Position numbers and translations under genes: made by a program. A DNA stretch of 64,000 nt, from the NCBI GenBank assembly GCA_951217055.1, contig OX578286.1, positions 1,681,508 to 1,745,507 of the forward strand. The letters run 5' to 3'. Under the pieces are notes generated by a model that saw nothing but the letters and a program-made list of their open reading frames with translations, did no database searches and was not told where the DNA came from. How positions within the stretch are numbered: position 1 is the stretch's first letter; each line of letters begins with the position of its first letter. Source of the stretch: Gerris lacustris. Lineage: Eukaryota; Arthropoda; Insecta; Hemiptera; Gerridae. This document shows positions 50,101-63,981 of the stretch, piece after piece.

Positions 50101-53100
50101 TTAAATAATAAATAATGGTAATGGTTACAGAATTGTAAGTTATCTTTATGATTAGGTCTCTCTTACTCTATGAGTAAGACGTTGACATGAGACTCAAAAA
50201 TATCTACAGTACAAAAATATCTACGGTACAAAATATCTCAAAACATAAGAATTATTGTAAATATATTACTACAGATACAGATAGACGCTTGGCAGAAACT
50301 GAAAATAAAGGGTATAATGAGATGTTTAGATTAATTATTTAGACTTCTAACTATTTAGATTAGTTATGATTAACTATTTAGACTATATTATCTGACTTAC
50401 AATGTTTAAATTTTTTTTTTTTTTTTTTTTTGGCTATCAGGGACAAAGATAAGTTATTCTGTTCCAAATGACTAAAAATGTATCCAGATAAATAAATATA
50501 AATTTTAATATTTTTTATATAAAGGTTTTACCGTAAAGTGATGTCATTTAGATTACCGAATTTTTAGATTATTGAGCTACAAGTGTATGCTATTTAGTAG
50601 GGTGATCAATATTATTTGACAAGGTATGTACAACAAAATTTTGTTATTCCCACATTATACAACACATTATAATGTGTAATGAATAATATAATTTGTATTT
50701 ATATTGTTGAAAACAAAAAGTTCTTAGAATGAGGGTGTTAAAAACAGTAAAAGACTCAGTTTAATGTTGTTGTGGTTAAATGAAACAAAAAGAGAGCAAC
50801 CCGATCTTATTATAGTTTCCCTGAATGGTTTTGCTAGGACTAAAGATGAGATAAAATTGTTTCAAGGAATCTTTTGGACGAACGAAATATTTATATACAT
50901 TTTTAACACACTCACAATTTAAAGATTTACTTTATTTATGAATACTTGTGACATCCGGTAGGAACTTTCTACCGGGTGTCTCGTGACTGTCGTGACACGA
51001 CATGTATTTTTTATTTTTAAATATGTGCGTACACTTAGTTGATAATATGCGAATACGTTTATTTTTGCTAGGCGTAAAGGGCTTGTAAAGCAAAAAAAAG
51101 CAATAGCTAGGGATATTAGAAAGTATGGCAATTACATATTTTTACATTCACCTCATATTCAATTTCACCTCAGAAATGCATAAAAGCGCTGTTTTGAAGG
51201 GTAAAATTTTCCCCGGACCCCCCCCCCCCCCCAATAATTACCTGCAGACGACGCCCATGACTTACAGTAAGATATTGCACTGCAGTAAGCATCAGCATAA
51301 CATTTTCTAACGAATACGTTCTAAAACAGTTGTTTTGTTTGTTTATTAGTTGTACTTTTTTTGAGGGGGGGGGGCAGCTGCTTTTTAATAAGTAGTTCCC
51401 TTGTCTTGTTACCACTACAAATACCCCCCCCCCCTGACCTAGCCGCTGGATACGCCACTGGGTGGCATATTATTTTCTTGTCTCTTCAATGAAATGACTC
51501 CAGGTAAATTTTACGAGTTTTGTTTCATTGAATTTCTGTCTTTATATTTATTTTAGAGATTGCTCAGAAAATCGTCAATAGATGGTGAAGTTTATATTAA
51601 CTGGTTAAATAGAATTAATAAAACTATAAACTATAAAGGCAGCTCAAAACTCTCGAAGAAACGTTTTACCGTTATTCTCGGCCAATATGCATGAGAACGA
51701 GAGGTTCTTTGGGTCATTTTAAAAAAATGTGACACTTCTGAGAAACCTTTATGCCCAAAATTTATTTTTCAGATTTTGATTCAGCTAGTGCTTTATTTTG
51801 ATGCTGAACCTCTATACATAAGAATATGTATGTTGGTCGCGGGTCGCGGGATTTTTAAGTTTTAATATGTTTTATCAATTTTTAAATAAAAAAAGGCAAG
51901 TTTTTTTAGTCACATTAGTTACCGGAATTTTCTTCTACTTACCGATTTGCAAAATGATATTTACCACCAAACGACAATTGGAAATCGTCACACAGACTCA
52001 AACCAATATTATTGTCTACTCAGGACATTTTAATTTTAATTTGTGAAAAAATTAATTAATTATAATTTTGTCACGATAGTTACTGTTCAAGTTCCTTTAA
52101 TTAAAGTTCCTGGTCATAGCAATTTTTGTAAGCTAATTAGATTTAATTTCCTAAATAAGTCATTGTACACTAAACTCTATGATGGGGACGAAGTTTTTTT
52201 ATTTTAAAAAATAACCTATTTAAATTCAGTTTTTAGTAACTATCGTGACATGTAGTACGCTGGGTAACTAATGTGACATCTATTTTGTTCCTGGGTAACT
52301 ATCGTGACATGGAGTAGGCTGGGTAGTAATGTGACATCTATCTTGTTCCTGGGTAACTATCGTGACAAGTGTCGTGCTCCTCTAAAGTTAGGAATGATAA
52401 AATAGTTAAAGCGACATTTTCAAAAAAAGTGACACTGAACAATTCTGAGCCAACTAGTGCTTTATTTTGACGCTGAACATCTATACAACAAGAATATGTA
52501 TGTGAAAAGTAACTATCGGGACAAGTAACTATCGTGGCTTATAAACAAAAACATGGTGGCCAAGCCACACTAATGTATTAATGCTTTCAAAGGAAAGCAT
52601 AAGTAATTCTGTATACTACTGGGGTATTCCCAAAAAATATTAAAAACCTTTAAATTCACTTTTAAATACTAAAATTTATGGTAACTATTGTCACTTTGAA
52701 TAAACATACGACATACGCCCCATGATTTTTGAAGAGAATTGTTGTGGGACCGAGGCTTACTTCAGAGACGAACTTTAGGTTATAAAGGAATGATTCTTTT
52801 ATCTGTAAAACACTGAAATCCCGCCCTCAGTCAAACAGTGCAGCCAATTTTTGGTAACTATCGTGGCCGATTGCTGGGACAAGCCTTTTTATTAAATTCC
52901 CGACAAGTTACACCGAAATAAGAAAGAAATTATATTTAGTATCACAAAGTACATTATATTTCCTATCTAGGATCATACTTAAAAAGTCAAATAAAATTAT
53001 TTTTTGAACATGGTAACTTAGGTTAAAAGGGGCTGGGACATAACTATCGTGACCTTTTTGTACATATAAATTTAAATTTCTCCTCCCTAAAAAGGATATT

Positions 53101-53567
53101 CAAGAATCTGACTACACCAAAATGACGAATTTAATCTATAGAAAAATGTTTGTGGGGTTGTAGATTTTTTAATTATATAGAGTGCAAGTATTTTTTTTTT
53201 TAAGTCACGGACAGCGAAAGTGTCACTTTTTTTTGAAAATGACCCCTTTACACTTTCTTGCCATGAGTATTTTATTCACCTCTAACCACCTATATATAGT
53301 CCTATTTAATTATTTCTTTCCTTCTTTTACGATTTTTAATTTTTCGAAGCCAAAGAAATTGATATGATAAAAGAGATTTAATCAACTTATTAAATAATAA
53401 TAACAATAAATAATTGAAAAATGATAAGAAGTGACTAGTGAAAGATATTGCATTAATATTATTTTACGAGTACATACAGACATATCTTATCATGTACTTG
53501 TACTTACACATACTAATGAATACATTTTTATAGGATTTCTTGAGTAGCAAATTTATACTAGTAGTCA

Positions 53568-53771
53568 ATGGATGACAAACAATTAGGTACCTATTTTGTT
53601 ATCAGCAGTTTTTGGATAGTAACAGTTTCGTTTTCGTATAATGGGAAAGACTATAAAAGAAGTAGGGAGATAAATAAACTCAATAGAACGTGGTGGCGGT
53701 GTCATGAAAGATTACGAGTTAAAAAGGTATCAAACTTTCTTAGAACACAGCAACACAGGAATAGAATTTAA
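53568..53771 (+). pseudogene. Possible FLYWCH remnant, copy 2
   Basis: Identical reading to 25160-25363. Same weak evidence. Confidence 0.3.
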
Positions 53772-53831
53772 GAATCAGAGTTTTGCGATTCGTTATGATT
53801 AATCTTAAATTGATTTTTTTATATCATAATA

Positions 53832-54406
53832 GTCCAGGAGATAGCGTGCAAAAAAGTGTCTGACTAACATCAAGCTAGAATTTTGTATACAAGTCAATCT
53901 TTTAGCGCCTTTTAAGAATATGTGGTCGGCTAAGTTCGTCTGCGGGACATAGCTTGGCAATAAGCGTTTGAAAAAAACAAACCGGTGGAGAGTGGCCATG
54001 TCTCACCAATTATGGTGGACAATGTGATTTTCATGATCCTGAGTACAGAATTAGTTAGTAGACCGAAAATCAAGTTGATGTTAGTTTGTCCCTTGACAGG
54101 TGATCTCGTAGATTTTTAGTAATATTTGAAGAACTAACCTATCAAGTTTTAAAATAATATCGACTTGATTTTTGGTCTACTAACTAATTCTGTACTCAGG
54201 ATCATGAAAATCACATTGTCCACCATAATTGGTGAGACATGGCCGCTCTCCACCGGTTTGTTTTTTTCAAACGCCTATTGCCAAGCTATGTCCCGCAGAT
54301 GAACTTAGCCAACCACATATTCTTAAAAGGCACTAAAAGATTGACTTGTATACAAATTTCTAGCTTGATGTTAGTCAGACACTTTTTTGCACGCTATCTC
54401 CTGGAC
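53832..54406. mobile_element. 575-bp foldback element, copy 2
   Basis: Same arms, spacer and flanking TA as 25424-25998. Confidence 0.8.
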
Positions 54407-56176
54407 TATAAGAATTGTTTTTAACAAAAATAATATATAATAATATGTAATATGGGTCATGGGTAATTAAGACCTACTATCGAAATTCCATTAAAGTCAG
54501 ACAAGTAGTTTTTAAGGTAAAATGTTGCCACCCAACGTTCACAAAAAGTTTAGATGGATCAACAGTGCTGATATTTTTATGGCATCAATTTTTCGGTCTT
54601 CGGCACGATCACAATGCTTTCGATACCTTTCAACTCGTGTTGTTTGATGTCTTATTATAAAAAATTTATATCAGCATATCAGCTGTGAATTGAGTTCATT
54701 TATTTGTTTTTACTCTCATATTAAGAGAAAGTATTGAGAAGCGCGAATAATCGATTATGAGATTTTTATGGATACATGTTATGAGGTCTCCTAATTCCAA
54801 AAAAGTGGTTTTTAAAAAATGTCTGTCGTCTGTACAAACGCCTGGAACCTAAACCACTGGGCCGATTTTGACGAAATTTTTGCATACATGTTCAGAAAAA
54901 CATACCCCGAGGCGAAATCGAGAAATAAATTTTAGCTCTAAATTTAGGGGCGCTATCCCCCAACAACTTTGAGAAAACATGAAAAAAAAATATTTCTTGA
55001 AAACGGTTCGAACAATTTTGATTAAAAAAATCTAAAATGTAGTCCATTTTAATACGAATCTAACGATATAAGCCGTGTTCCCGGGAAAAATCTAGTCCCT
55101 GAGAAAATAGCTTAAAACGCGGACGGAGCGAGCCCGGGTTCGATTCCCCGCCCAGGAGAAGTTATTTTTTATGAAAAGATCAATAATAATTAAATGTATA
55201 AACGAAAACCAATAAATGGATAACACTACAATTACTACTTTGTAATTAGTAACCACAGTTCTGAGCAATAATATTAAAAATGAACGTCGTCACCCTTTTG
55301 AAATGTGTCCTAGAGATATTACTGCGCTACCGATAAATCTTTTATGTAAGAAAGCAGTTTTATTGCAATTTAAAAAAAAAATGTAAAAACACAATTAACC
55401 ATAATTATTTACTGCGTTTAAAATGATTAAATACAGTTATGAATAAGTTCCATGTTGCAATACAAAAAAACAAAACAACAAAGACTCGCTATACGTACCA
55501 AGTATCAAAACATTACTACCAACTTCCACACTGTCTTAAAAATATCATTTCACACATTGAATCGCAAACTAAATAGACTGCCAATTAGTGTGGCACATAG
55601 CTTCCTCGCATCCTTTCATGTACTTTATTCTTATATTAACATTAACATTATTGTTATAAATATTGGATTATTGCTATATTGTTTATTCTGTAAAAACTAT
55701 TAATAGCGTTTAGCGATCTTTAACACTTCACAGCGGTTCACTGTTGGTTTTACTAAAAAAATGTATTTGAAAAAAATGTTTGTCTCATTAAATAGATGAA
55801 GTTTGATTTTTTCCCTACCTAAAATGCTAATTTTAAATTTGAAGTTCACGTTTACGCAGGCGTTGCGCGTGAACGCTTGATCGGATAACGTTGTCCAACG
55901 AACTCGTCCTGGGTATTGGTAAAATGAACATATCTACCAAATTTCATCAAAATTGGTCGACATTTACTCAAGTTATCGTCGCACGTTTCAGGATTCACGG
56001 ACACACAAACCGACAGACAGACAGAAACAATACCAAAAATGTTCCCTGATGTATGAAACGGATTTCTGTCTTGGAATTTTTAAAATCGGAGACATAAAAC
56101 TTTTTCGTTCCCAATAGTGAACACAATGCTTCCGTTACCTTCGGTAAGCTTGGAAGCAAAAATATCCACTTTGATT

Positions 56177-56986
56177 TAATAATAATAATAAAAAATCGGT
56201 CCTAGACAACTCAGACAAACTTTCTCATATACGAGTTCATAATTATTTAGCCCAGTGTTTTCCATTTATTAGTTTTCGTATGTAAATTTAACTAGGCATC
56301 GCGTGGCTCTATCATTGAAGCGAGCGTATTGCAATGAAATACTGAATATTGAAATTTATTAATCATGATGAATGTCATAGTTGAAGATAAGTGGAAGAGG
56401 GTTAGTGTAGGGAAGAGTGGGGGTACTCGGTACAAAGCTTTACTTCCTAAACAAACCTATAATACGACTATAACAATCTTCACCACCCGCGGTAGCTTTT
56501 AAACAATTATTATAAATGTATCTCGTCGCTACGCAAAGAATTTTGCTTGTATCAAGTTGAAATTTTGCATACCTGTTTCAATTGTGCATTAGATGGTGTA
56601 TATGAAGTTTTATTAAAATCGATACGTTAGAACGTAAGATATCGGTAAAAAGGTTGTTTTCTCTATTATAAACGTTTAGGCCCGCTTTAATAGTTTTGGC
56701 GATCTTTATTAAGTCATAGCGGTGTCGCTGTTGGTTTTAGTAAAAAATGTTATTTGAAAAAAATGTTCGTCTCATCGAATAGATGATGATAGAATCTTTT
56801 CCCGTCCTGAAATTCCAATTTAATTGTTGTACCTCTCGTTTACGCGAGCGTTGCGCGCGAACTCTTGGACGGATCACGCTGTCCAACGAACTTAGCCTGA
56901 ATATTAGTAAGAGGAACATGTATACCAAATTTCAACTAAATCGGCCAACTTTTACTCAAGTTATCGTCACACGCGTGAACGTTACT

Positions 56987-57054
<68 letters not shown>

Positions 57055-57218
57055 CGGAACATATTTCGTTGAATGTAGGAAGCTCGCTACGCTCGCTTCA
57101 ATTATTATTGAGCATTAAACTTTATCAAAAAATAACTTCTCCCGGGCGGGGAATCGAACCCGGGCTCTCTCGGTCCGCGTTTTAAGCTTTTTTCTCAGGA
57201 ACTAGATTTTTCTATAGT
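56177..57218 (-). mobile_element. SINE-like element split by the 810-bp insertion
   Basis: Left part 56177-56289 and right part 57100-57218 together equal the uninterrupted copy at 27771-28003, with the good B box in the right part. Confidence 0.65.
56290..57099 (-). mobile_element. 810-bp Helitron/Helentron-like insertion, only in copy 2
   Basis: Copy 1 reads straight through the site (27871-27895); copy 2 has 810 extra bp inserted in the SINE-like repeat. On the minus strand it begins GAAGCGAGCG after TT and ends GATGCCTAG before TT, a CTAG|T terminus with TT on both sides. A (GTCT)n microsatellite lies at about 56987-57054. Non-coding. Such layouts are known from DINE-1/Helentron-associated elements. 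The family core motifs (GCGATCTTTATTAAGTCATA, GCGAGCGTTGCGCG) link it to 34030 and 40021. The 111- and 63-codon frames are not genes. Confidence 0.6.
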
Positions 57219-57234
57219 ATATTGGCTGCGCTAA

Positions 57235-58395
57235 GCAGACGCGACAAAAATAAATATTTCCAAAGAAGGTTTTTTTATTATTAAATGATGTAATTTTATG
57301 TTTTCAATTTACTGAAACTCTCAAAGGAAAGAATTTAAGTTTTTAGGATTTGCACATATAGATAGAAATGGTGTTGTATGTGAAATGTTCTCATAGGAGG
57401 TGTTTTTAGATTATATTGGCTGCTAGGGAGGTACGACAGAAAAATCTATTTTTTTTTTAAAAAAGTATTTTTTATTAAATGATATAATTTTTAGTTGTCA
57501 ATTTACTTAAACTCTCAAAGGAATGAATTTATGTTTTTAGGATATGCACATATAGATCCAAAGTTGTATGAGAAATGTTCGCATAGGAGGTGTTTTTAGA
57601 TTATATTGGCTGCTAGGGAGGTACGACAGAATAAAAATCGTTATTTTTATTTTTATTAAACGATATAATTTTATGTTTTCAATTTACTTAAACTCTCAAA
57701 GGAAAGAATTTATGCTTTAGGATTTGCACATATAGATCCAAACGGTGTTATATGAGAAATGTTCGCATAGGAGGTGTTTTTAGATTATATTGGCTGCTAG
57801 GGAGGTACGACAGAATAAAAATCGTTATTTTTATTTTTTATTTATTTTTTTTTTATTAAACGATATAATTTTGTTTTCAATTTACTTAAACTCTCAAAGG
57901 AAAGAATTTATGTTTTTAGGATTTGCACATATAGATCCAAATGGTGTTGTATGAGAAATGTTCGCATAGGAGGTGTTTTTAGATTAGATTGGCTGCTAGG
58001 GAGGTACGACAAAAATATTTATTTTTTTAATTTTTATTTTTTTATTAAATGATGTAATTTTATGTTTTCAATTTACTTAAACCCTCAAAGGAAAGAATTT
58101 ATGTTTTTAGAATTTGCACATATAGATCCAAATGGTGTTGTATGAGAAATGTTCGCATAGGAGGTGTTTTTAGATTATATTGGCTGCTAGGGAGGTACGA
58201 CAGAAATCTTTATTTAAAATTTTTTTTTATTAAATTATGTAATTTTATGTTTCCAATTTACTTAAACCCTCAAAGGAAAGAATTTATGTTTTTAGGAAAT
58301 GCACATATAGATCCAAATGGTGTTGTATGTAAAATGTTCGCATAGGAGGTGTTTTTAGATTATATTGGCTGCTAGGGAGGTACAACAAAAATCTT
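57235..58395. repeat. ~190-bp satellite array, copy 2, 6 units
   Basis: The signature recurs at about 57396, 57587, 57769, 57967, 58159 and 58348. After the sixth unit the sequence passes directly into the segment that follows the degenerate unit in copy 1. Some unit variants are shared out of order with copy 1, as expected for unequal exchange. Confidence 0.9.
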
Positions 58396-58802
58396 TATTT
58401 ATTTAAAAAAAAAAAAAAAATATTTTCTGTTCCTTCCTAACCCCTAACGTACCTCCGTACCTCCCTAAACTTAAAATGTCACAAGAAAGTAGTTATGTAT
58501 TTAGAGTAGGTATGCTAAATGCACATATAAATCCATATGGTGTTGTATGTGATAAGTTCACTTGGGAGTTGTTATTGTACTTTATTGGTTGTGCTATGGA
58601 GGTATGAATAAAAATTGATTTCTTTCATAAAAAGTAATGAGGAATTTAATTGTTGTTAAAAATGCTATTGCATGTGATATGAAGACTCGGATGTTCGCTA
58701 GGGAGGCATTAATGTCTAGAATGGCACCTCTGGCCGCGAGGGAGACATGGCCGCCAGGGAAGCGTTTTTGGCTGAAAATGTTCGCTAGGGAAGCAAGTTT
58801 AT

Positions 58803-58879
<77 letters not shown>

Positions 58880-59325
58880 TATATTGAAGTTAATTACCTA
58901 TATACCGATGCAATATGTCTCCGTTGATCCCAAGTAGATTCTTGCAGATCCAAAGTAGATCCCTGATAACGAGTCTAAACAAAACACAACAAGTTAAATG
59001 TATAAACTTAGTAAGTACATTAACTTAATCAGGGAAAAGCTCTGATTGATAAAATAATTGGACTGAAAGTGGCTAGTGTATTAAACCACACCCTGCCTAT
59101 ATATTGTATAGATATATGTATAAGTACCCAGGTGTCTTATTATCTTATCACTCACTAACACGCTCTCATCTCTCTATCGTTGTACTGTCATATCAGTGTG
59201 TGTGCTTTCGGTGGAAAACACTCAACAAATCGTATGATTTTCTTATCAAATTGATTCTTATAAATATAAAATTATTTTCTGGGTGTGGCAGTCCCTGATA
59301 ACTAAACTCCGTTCTGCGTCACAAA

Positions 59326-60226
59326 ACCAACAAGGAACCCTTCAATCGACCAAATGAAAATATCGATAAATAAAGTTTTCTACACAAAACAATAAAGCTC
59401 CGGGCCAAGATAGAGAACCTAGTGAGAGTTTTAAACATCACAGAGTGCTGGATATCTTAACAAATTTAAAATGGGAGACAATAAACCGAAAAGTTTTAGC
59501 AGAGGAATAATATTTTCCAATTTTCTAAAAAGGCGACAGTGATTTACCAGAAAACAACAGAGGAATTTCGTTCTTGAATGTTGCTGCTATACTATATGCA
59601 GGACTATTGCAGAATGAAGCGGACGGACCGTCACAACGTTATATGTGAATGGCAAGCTGGGTTCAGGTCAAATTACTCGACCATCGATAACATATTTAAT
59701 TTGACTGGTATCGTGAGTATAGAATTAGAAAAGAAAAGGCAAGGAAATTATACACTTGGAAGGAGCATTCGATAAGGCAAACAGACAGACATTATTCTAC
59801 AAGTTAGGTAAATTAGGAATGTCATCCTCGTTCATATGAAACATCATACAAAAACTTGTATGATGTTACCACATCTTGTGTGTGGCTAGGAAACGGTTTG
59901 ACTGTTTTCTTTACTGTGCAAGCAGGGCTACCTCAGGGTTGTCTATTAAGCCCCCAACTTTGTTTCTGTTATGTTAACCATCTCCCAGCGTGCTTAGATG
60001 GAGGAGTATTAATAGGAAATTTAAACAGCAAAGCGTTACTTTTTGCTAGCGATATTATAATCATTTTAGCAGTCACCGCAGTCGCTACAGCTATTAACAG
60101 CTTAGAGAAGTATAGCAGCAAATAGAGTTTTAAAGTTTATTTGAAAAAAATCTAAAATAATGATATTTATAAATCAGGAGGAAAAATTAATATAAAACAC
60201 CATTTTAAAAAACTGGTCTTATTTTC
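59326..60226 (+). pseudogene. Reverse transcriptase fragment, copy 2 of 30715
   Basis: Counterpart of 30715-31615, with the same lesions and the same continuation past the array breakpoint. Confidence 0.75.
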
Positions 60227-60423
60227 AACAATTTATTTTATTTTTTGTTTCTGTATTGTTCACCTTGATTGTTTCCATGTGCAATATTTAGATAAGATTG
60301 AAAGACGGAAAGAGGTTCAAAATTGGGGTAATATGTGTGCGATGAAACTTACATAGCAAAGTAATATAAGACCAGTTAAAAGGATTATAACGAACAATGG
60401 TTTAATGAAAAAAATGTTTTTTT

Positions 60424-62047
60424 GATCTCTTCATTTTGACAATCTAAAAAAACATATTGAAAATCGGCAACGAGATCGTGGTCCTGTTAATAGATATTCA
60501 AGGGCAAAGGACAACAAATTTGGGTTTTTTGTGAACATCTCGCTTCCTCTGGCTGGGACACCCATTATTGAGGATCAAATAAAATTGAAGTTTATAACAT
60601 TTCACACAAGAAAGGTTATGCTCATGTTTCTTGTGGGAAATAATGTTCACTACAATACGTAAAAAGTCGTACAAACACTACGCAAGTTATAGTGAGCGAG
60701 GTTTTTGCTAAACCGTTCGTTGAACATAAAAAATGAATGAGATTTTTTTGAGGAAAATTTAATTATCTTGCGTTTTGAGAGTCACTTTAACTTGTCTCCG
60801 AGCCATAGAAAGCGAGATATTCGTAAAAATACGTACAAAGTGGTGCATCGTGGATACTAAACGTTTATAGATATTCTGCGTTGCATAATCCGTAAACCGT
60901 CTATTGTACGTAAAAAAAAAGTACGTGTGGTGTCGTGGGACACCCGGTAGGAACGAAGTTCCTTACGCTTTTCATTAAATATAAATTATAAAATCACTGT
61001 AATAACTACGTATACATAGTGATAGTGGAGTTAAAAAAGAGACAAAATTATAAAAGTAACTAACTATTTGTACTAGCGGAGTTAAGGCAAAATTAAATGA
61101 AAATCTTTTTATTATCTTTGAAGCGAGCGTCTTTCAATAAATAATGTATTGTATATTGAGAAAAAAGTTAATGATAAATTTATAGTTAAAGCAGATGGTT
61201 GTAGAACGAAAAAGAACTGCCTTCCAGGCCCCGTCGGCATATTACTCCAATTAAATATTAAAATAAAAAATATAAATCATTAACTTCTGCTTGTATCAGG
61301 TTGAAATGTTACATGCTTGTTTCAACTGTACTGTAGGTGATGTATACAAAGTTTCAATTAAATCTTTACGTTAGAACGTAAGATATCGGTAAAAACGTTG
61401 TATTCTTTATTTTAATCGGTTTGGTCCGCTTTAATAAATTTAGCGATCTTTATCACTTCATAGTAGTGTCGGTGTTCGTTTTACTAAAACAAAATATTTC
61501 TAAAAGTTGTTTGTCTCATTACTCATTAAATAGATGAAGTTAGAATTTTTTCCCGTCCAAAAATTCCAATTTTAAATTCGAAGCTTACGTTTACGCGAGC
61601 GTTGCGCGTGAACGCTTGGGCGGATAACGTTGTCCATCGAACTTGTCCCGGACATTGGTAAAATGAACATGTGTACCAAATTTCAACAAAGTCAGTCAAC
61701 TTTTACTCCAGTTATCGCCAACGGTAGATTTCGTGACAGATTTTGAGTGACGGTGATTTTGTGACGGTTATTTTGTGACGGTGATTTTGGTAGTTTATTT
61801 CGGATTCACTTCCGGGCTCCATAAGGAACTTCGTTCCAAAAATAAATGAACCATTTTTTGTGTAAAATTTTGTTATCTTTAATAATCACCTTGATTAGTT
61901 TCGGAGCCATAGGAAGCGATATGTTCGCAAAAAACCAAATTTGTTGACCTATGCCTTTGAATATCTATTAACGCGACAACGATCACGTTACCGATTTTCA
62001 ATATGATTTTCAGAACGTCAAAATAAAGCTATCAAAATAAATTGAAG
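60424..62047. mobile_element. Inverted-repeat element without the hAT insertion
   Basis: Counterpart of 31813-34986, shorter by about 1.55 kb because the hAT element is absent. Terminal inverted repeats as in copy 1. Contains the Helitron-like repeat at 61091-61761. Confidence 0.5.
61015..61028. other. hAT excision footprint
   Basis: CATAGTGATAGTGG: the two 8-bp target copies CATAGTGG+CATAGTGG minus the central GC. An uninserted site would carry CATAGTGG once. Loss of a base or two at the junction of retained duplications is the usual hAT repair product. Confidence 0.8.
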
Positions 62048-62050
62048 CTC

Positions 62051-63258
62051 CGAATTTTTTGGAACAGAGATTTTTTGGAAGTCATATTTATGATTAAAAT
62101 AACTGGACTAGTCAGTGAATTGACATTGTAGATGTATATAGATACTTGGGTATTGCTCCTTCAATTTCATGCAAAGTCCATCTCCAAGAGAAATTGGTGG
62201 CAATGCGAACTATCCGTATGATATGGAAGATTTTATTCCTTAACTCGGAAATAACGGCGCGTTCTTAAATCAAAGTTTTTATCTCTGTTGAGATGAATAA
62301 TGTGCCACGATTGCCAAGTTTGGGGTTTCGAACAGGAAGACCAAGATTGAAGTACAAAGATATTTTATAAAGACATTCTTAAAACTGCCGCAAAACCGCC
62401 AAATTATGTAACAAATCTGTTGTATTTACACACACAGATTTATTATGAAGATACTAAGACACGAAACGAACAGGCTACCCAACATTCTAGCGCTACAAAT
62501 AATAAAACACAGGTATCATGGTACAAGAAATGGTGTGAATTAGCTCAACACCATGACTGCGAGATAAATGTAGACAATTTAAATATATTAGAAAATCCAC
62601 TGATGCACTCAATACAGGACAAAATCCGAAGCAAAATTAAGGAAAATTTAATAATCCGAGCCATAAAGTCTAGATACCACGCAACGTAAAAAGCGCTGGA
62701 TTTATGTAGCCCAGATTATATGACCAAATTTCCTAGGCAATAACCCTCATGCATTATATGTAACTATAAGGTCTGGTATGTCAACAAACTGCAAACCCCG
62801 GATACAAATGCACAATTTCACTGTACTCTTCCCAACCTCCCAAGGATAGAGGACACTAACCACTTCTTGGCAGAATGTCCGGTTCTCGAGGAATTCCGCC
62901 AAAGATACTTTAATAAAAAATCGGTCCCAGACAACTCAGACAAACTTTCTGATTCAAGTAAAAATAATTAGTTAGCCCAGTGTTTTCCATTTATTAGTTT
63001 TCGTGTGTACATTTAGTTATTATTGAACATTTCACCGATATTTATCATAAAATTTACTTCTCATTGGTACGGTATCGAACCCGGAGTCTCTCCGTCCATG
63101 TATAAAGCAATTTTATCAGGAAGTAGATTTTTCATATAGCTTTTTACTAATATGTATTTACCACTGTATATACCATGTCACATAGCTTTTTACTATGATG
63201 TATATTTACACTTGTAAATACCTTTACTGTAATAAAGCAATAAAACTAAAAAAAAAAA
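62051..63258 (+). pseudogene. C-terminal and 3' end of the dead LINE, copy 2
   Basis: Same as 34990-36197, including the 89-codon frame (62420-62689), the knuckle segment and the poly(A) end. SINE-like repeat at 62912-63137. Confidence 0.7.
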
Positions 63259-63412
63259 GCAAGACCGGTTCTCGTTACTTTTACGACTCAGCACAGAAAA
63301 ATCGACATTTTTAAAAAAAATAAAAAGTTGAAATTTCTGATATTTTTATAAAGAAAGATTATCTAAAACTGGTGAGAGAAAAAAGAAAAACATTATTTAA
63401 AGATATGCTTGC

Positions 63413-63512
63413 AAACACAATATTTAATATTGGAACTATAAATGTAAGAACCTTGTCAAGTTTGTGGAGATTACATGAACTGGAACAAGCTTTTGAACTA
63501 ACTTCTAAAGGC
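63413..63512 (+). pseudogene. LINE endonuclease N-terminus, copy 2
   Basis: Same GTINVRTL-containing fragment as 36351-36450. Confidence 0.55.
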
Positions 63513-63783
63513 CCTTCCAGACTCTCGCGAAGTTGCCCGAAGTAGGGCAAGGAACGAGAATGTGGAGAGGTTGCTCGTGGTTCTTCGGGGGTCCTTCCTC
63601 ACAACTTTGGTATGTTAAAACATACTTATAATGTCTTGACATATCGGGCAATGTATTATATATCATACATTATATAGCAATGTTACGGTAATTAATTATT
63701 TATAGAGTATTTTATTACCTGAAATGATTTGTAGTTGGAAGATGCCTGATATCGAGTCTTAAGTAGACTTAACTTGAGCAGAT

Positions 63784-63981
63784 AGACTTAACTAGACTGG
63801 ACTTGAACCTGATAACAGACTTAACTAGACTGGACTTGAACCTGATAACAGACTTAACTAGACTGGACTTGAACCTGATAACAGACTTAACTAGACTGGG
63901 CTTGAACTTGATAACAGACTTAACTAGACTGGACTTGAATCTGATAACAGGCTTAACTTGACTGGACTTGAACCTGATAAC
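63784..63981. repeat. 33-bp minisatellite, copy 2
   Basis: Six units as in 36722-36919. The window ends 19 bp beyond. Confidence 0.9.

Larger units (their letters stand above)
47125..58806. mobile_element. 11.7 kb block with inverted subterminal motifs, copy 2
   Basis: Counterpart of 18704-30150. The left hairpin is at 47125-47190, the SINE-like repeat at 48016-48236, the Helitron-like end at 48352, the GC-rich inverted repeat at 48632-48861, the MADF remnant at about 48969-49208, the hAT fragment at 51130-51460, the motif cluster at about 51910-53055 and the SINE-like repeat at 54712-55268. Confidence 0.4.

Noticed and set aside
56783..57118. 111-codon frame with Asp-Arg-Gln-Thr repeats
   Set aside because: It is a translation of the (GACA)n microsatellite inside the Helentron-like insertion.
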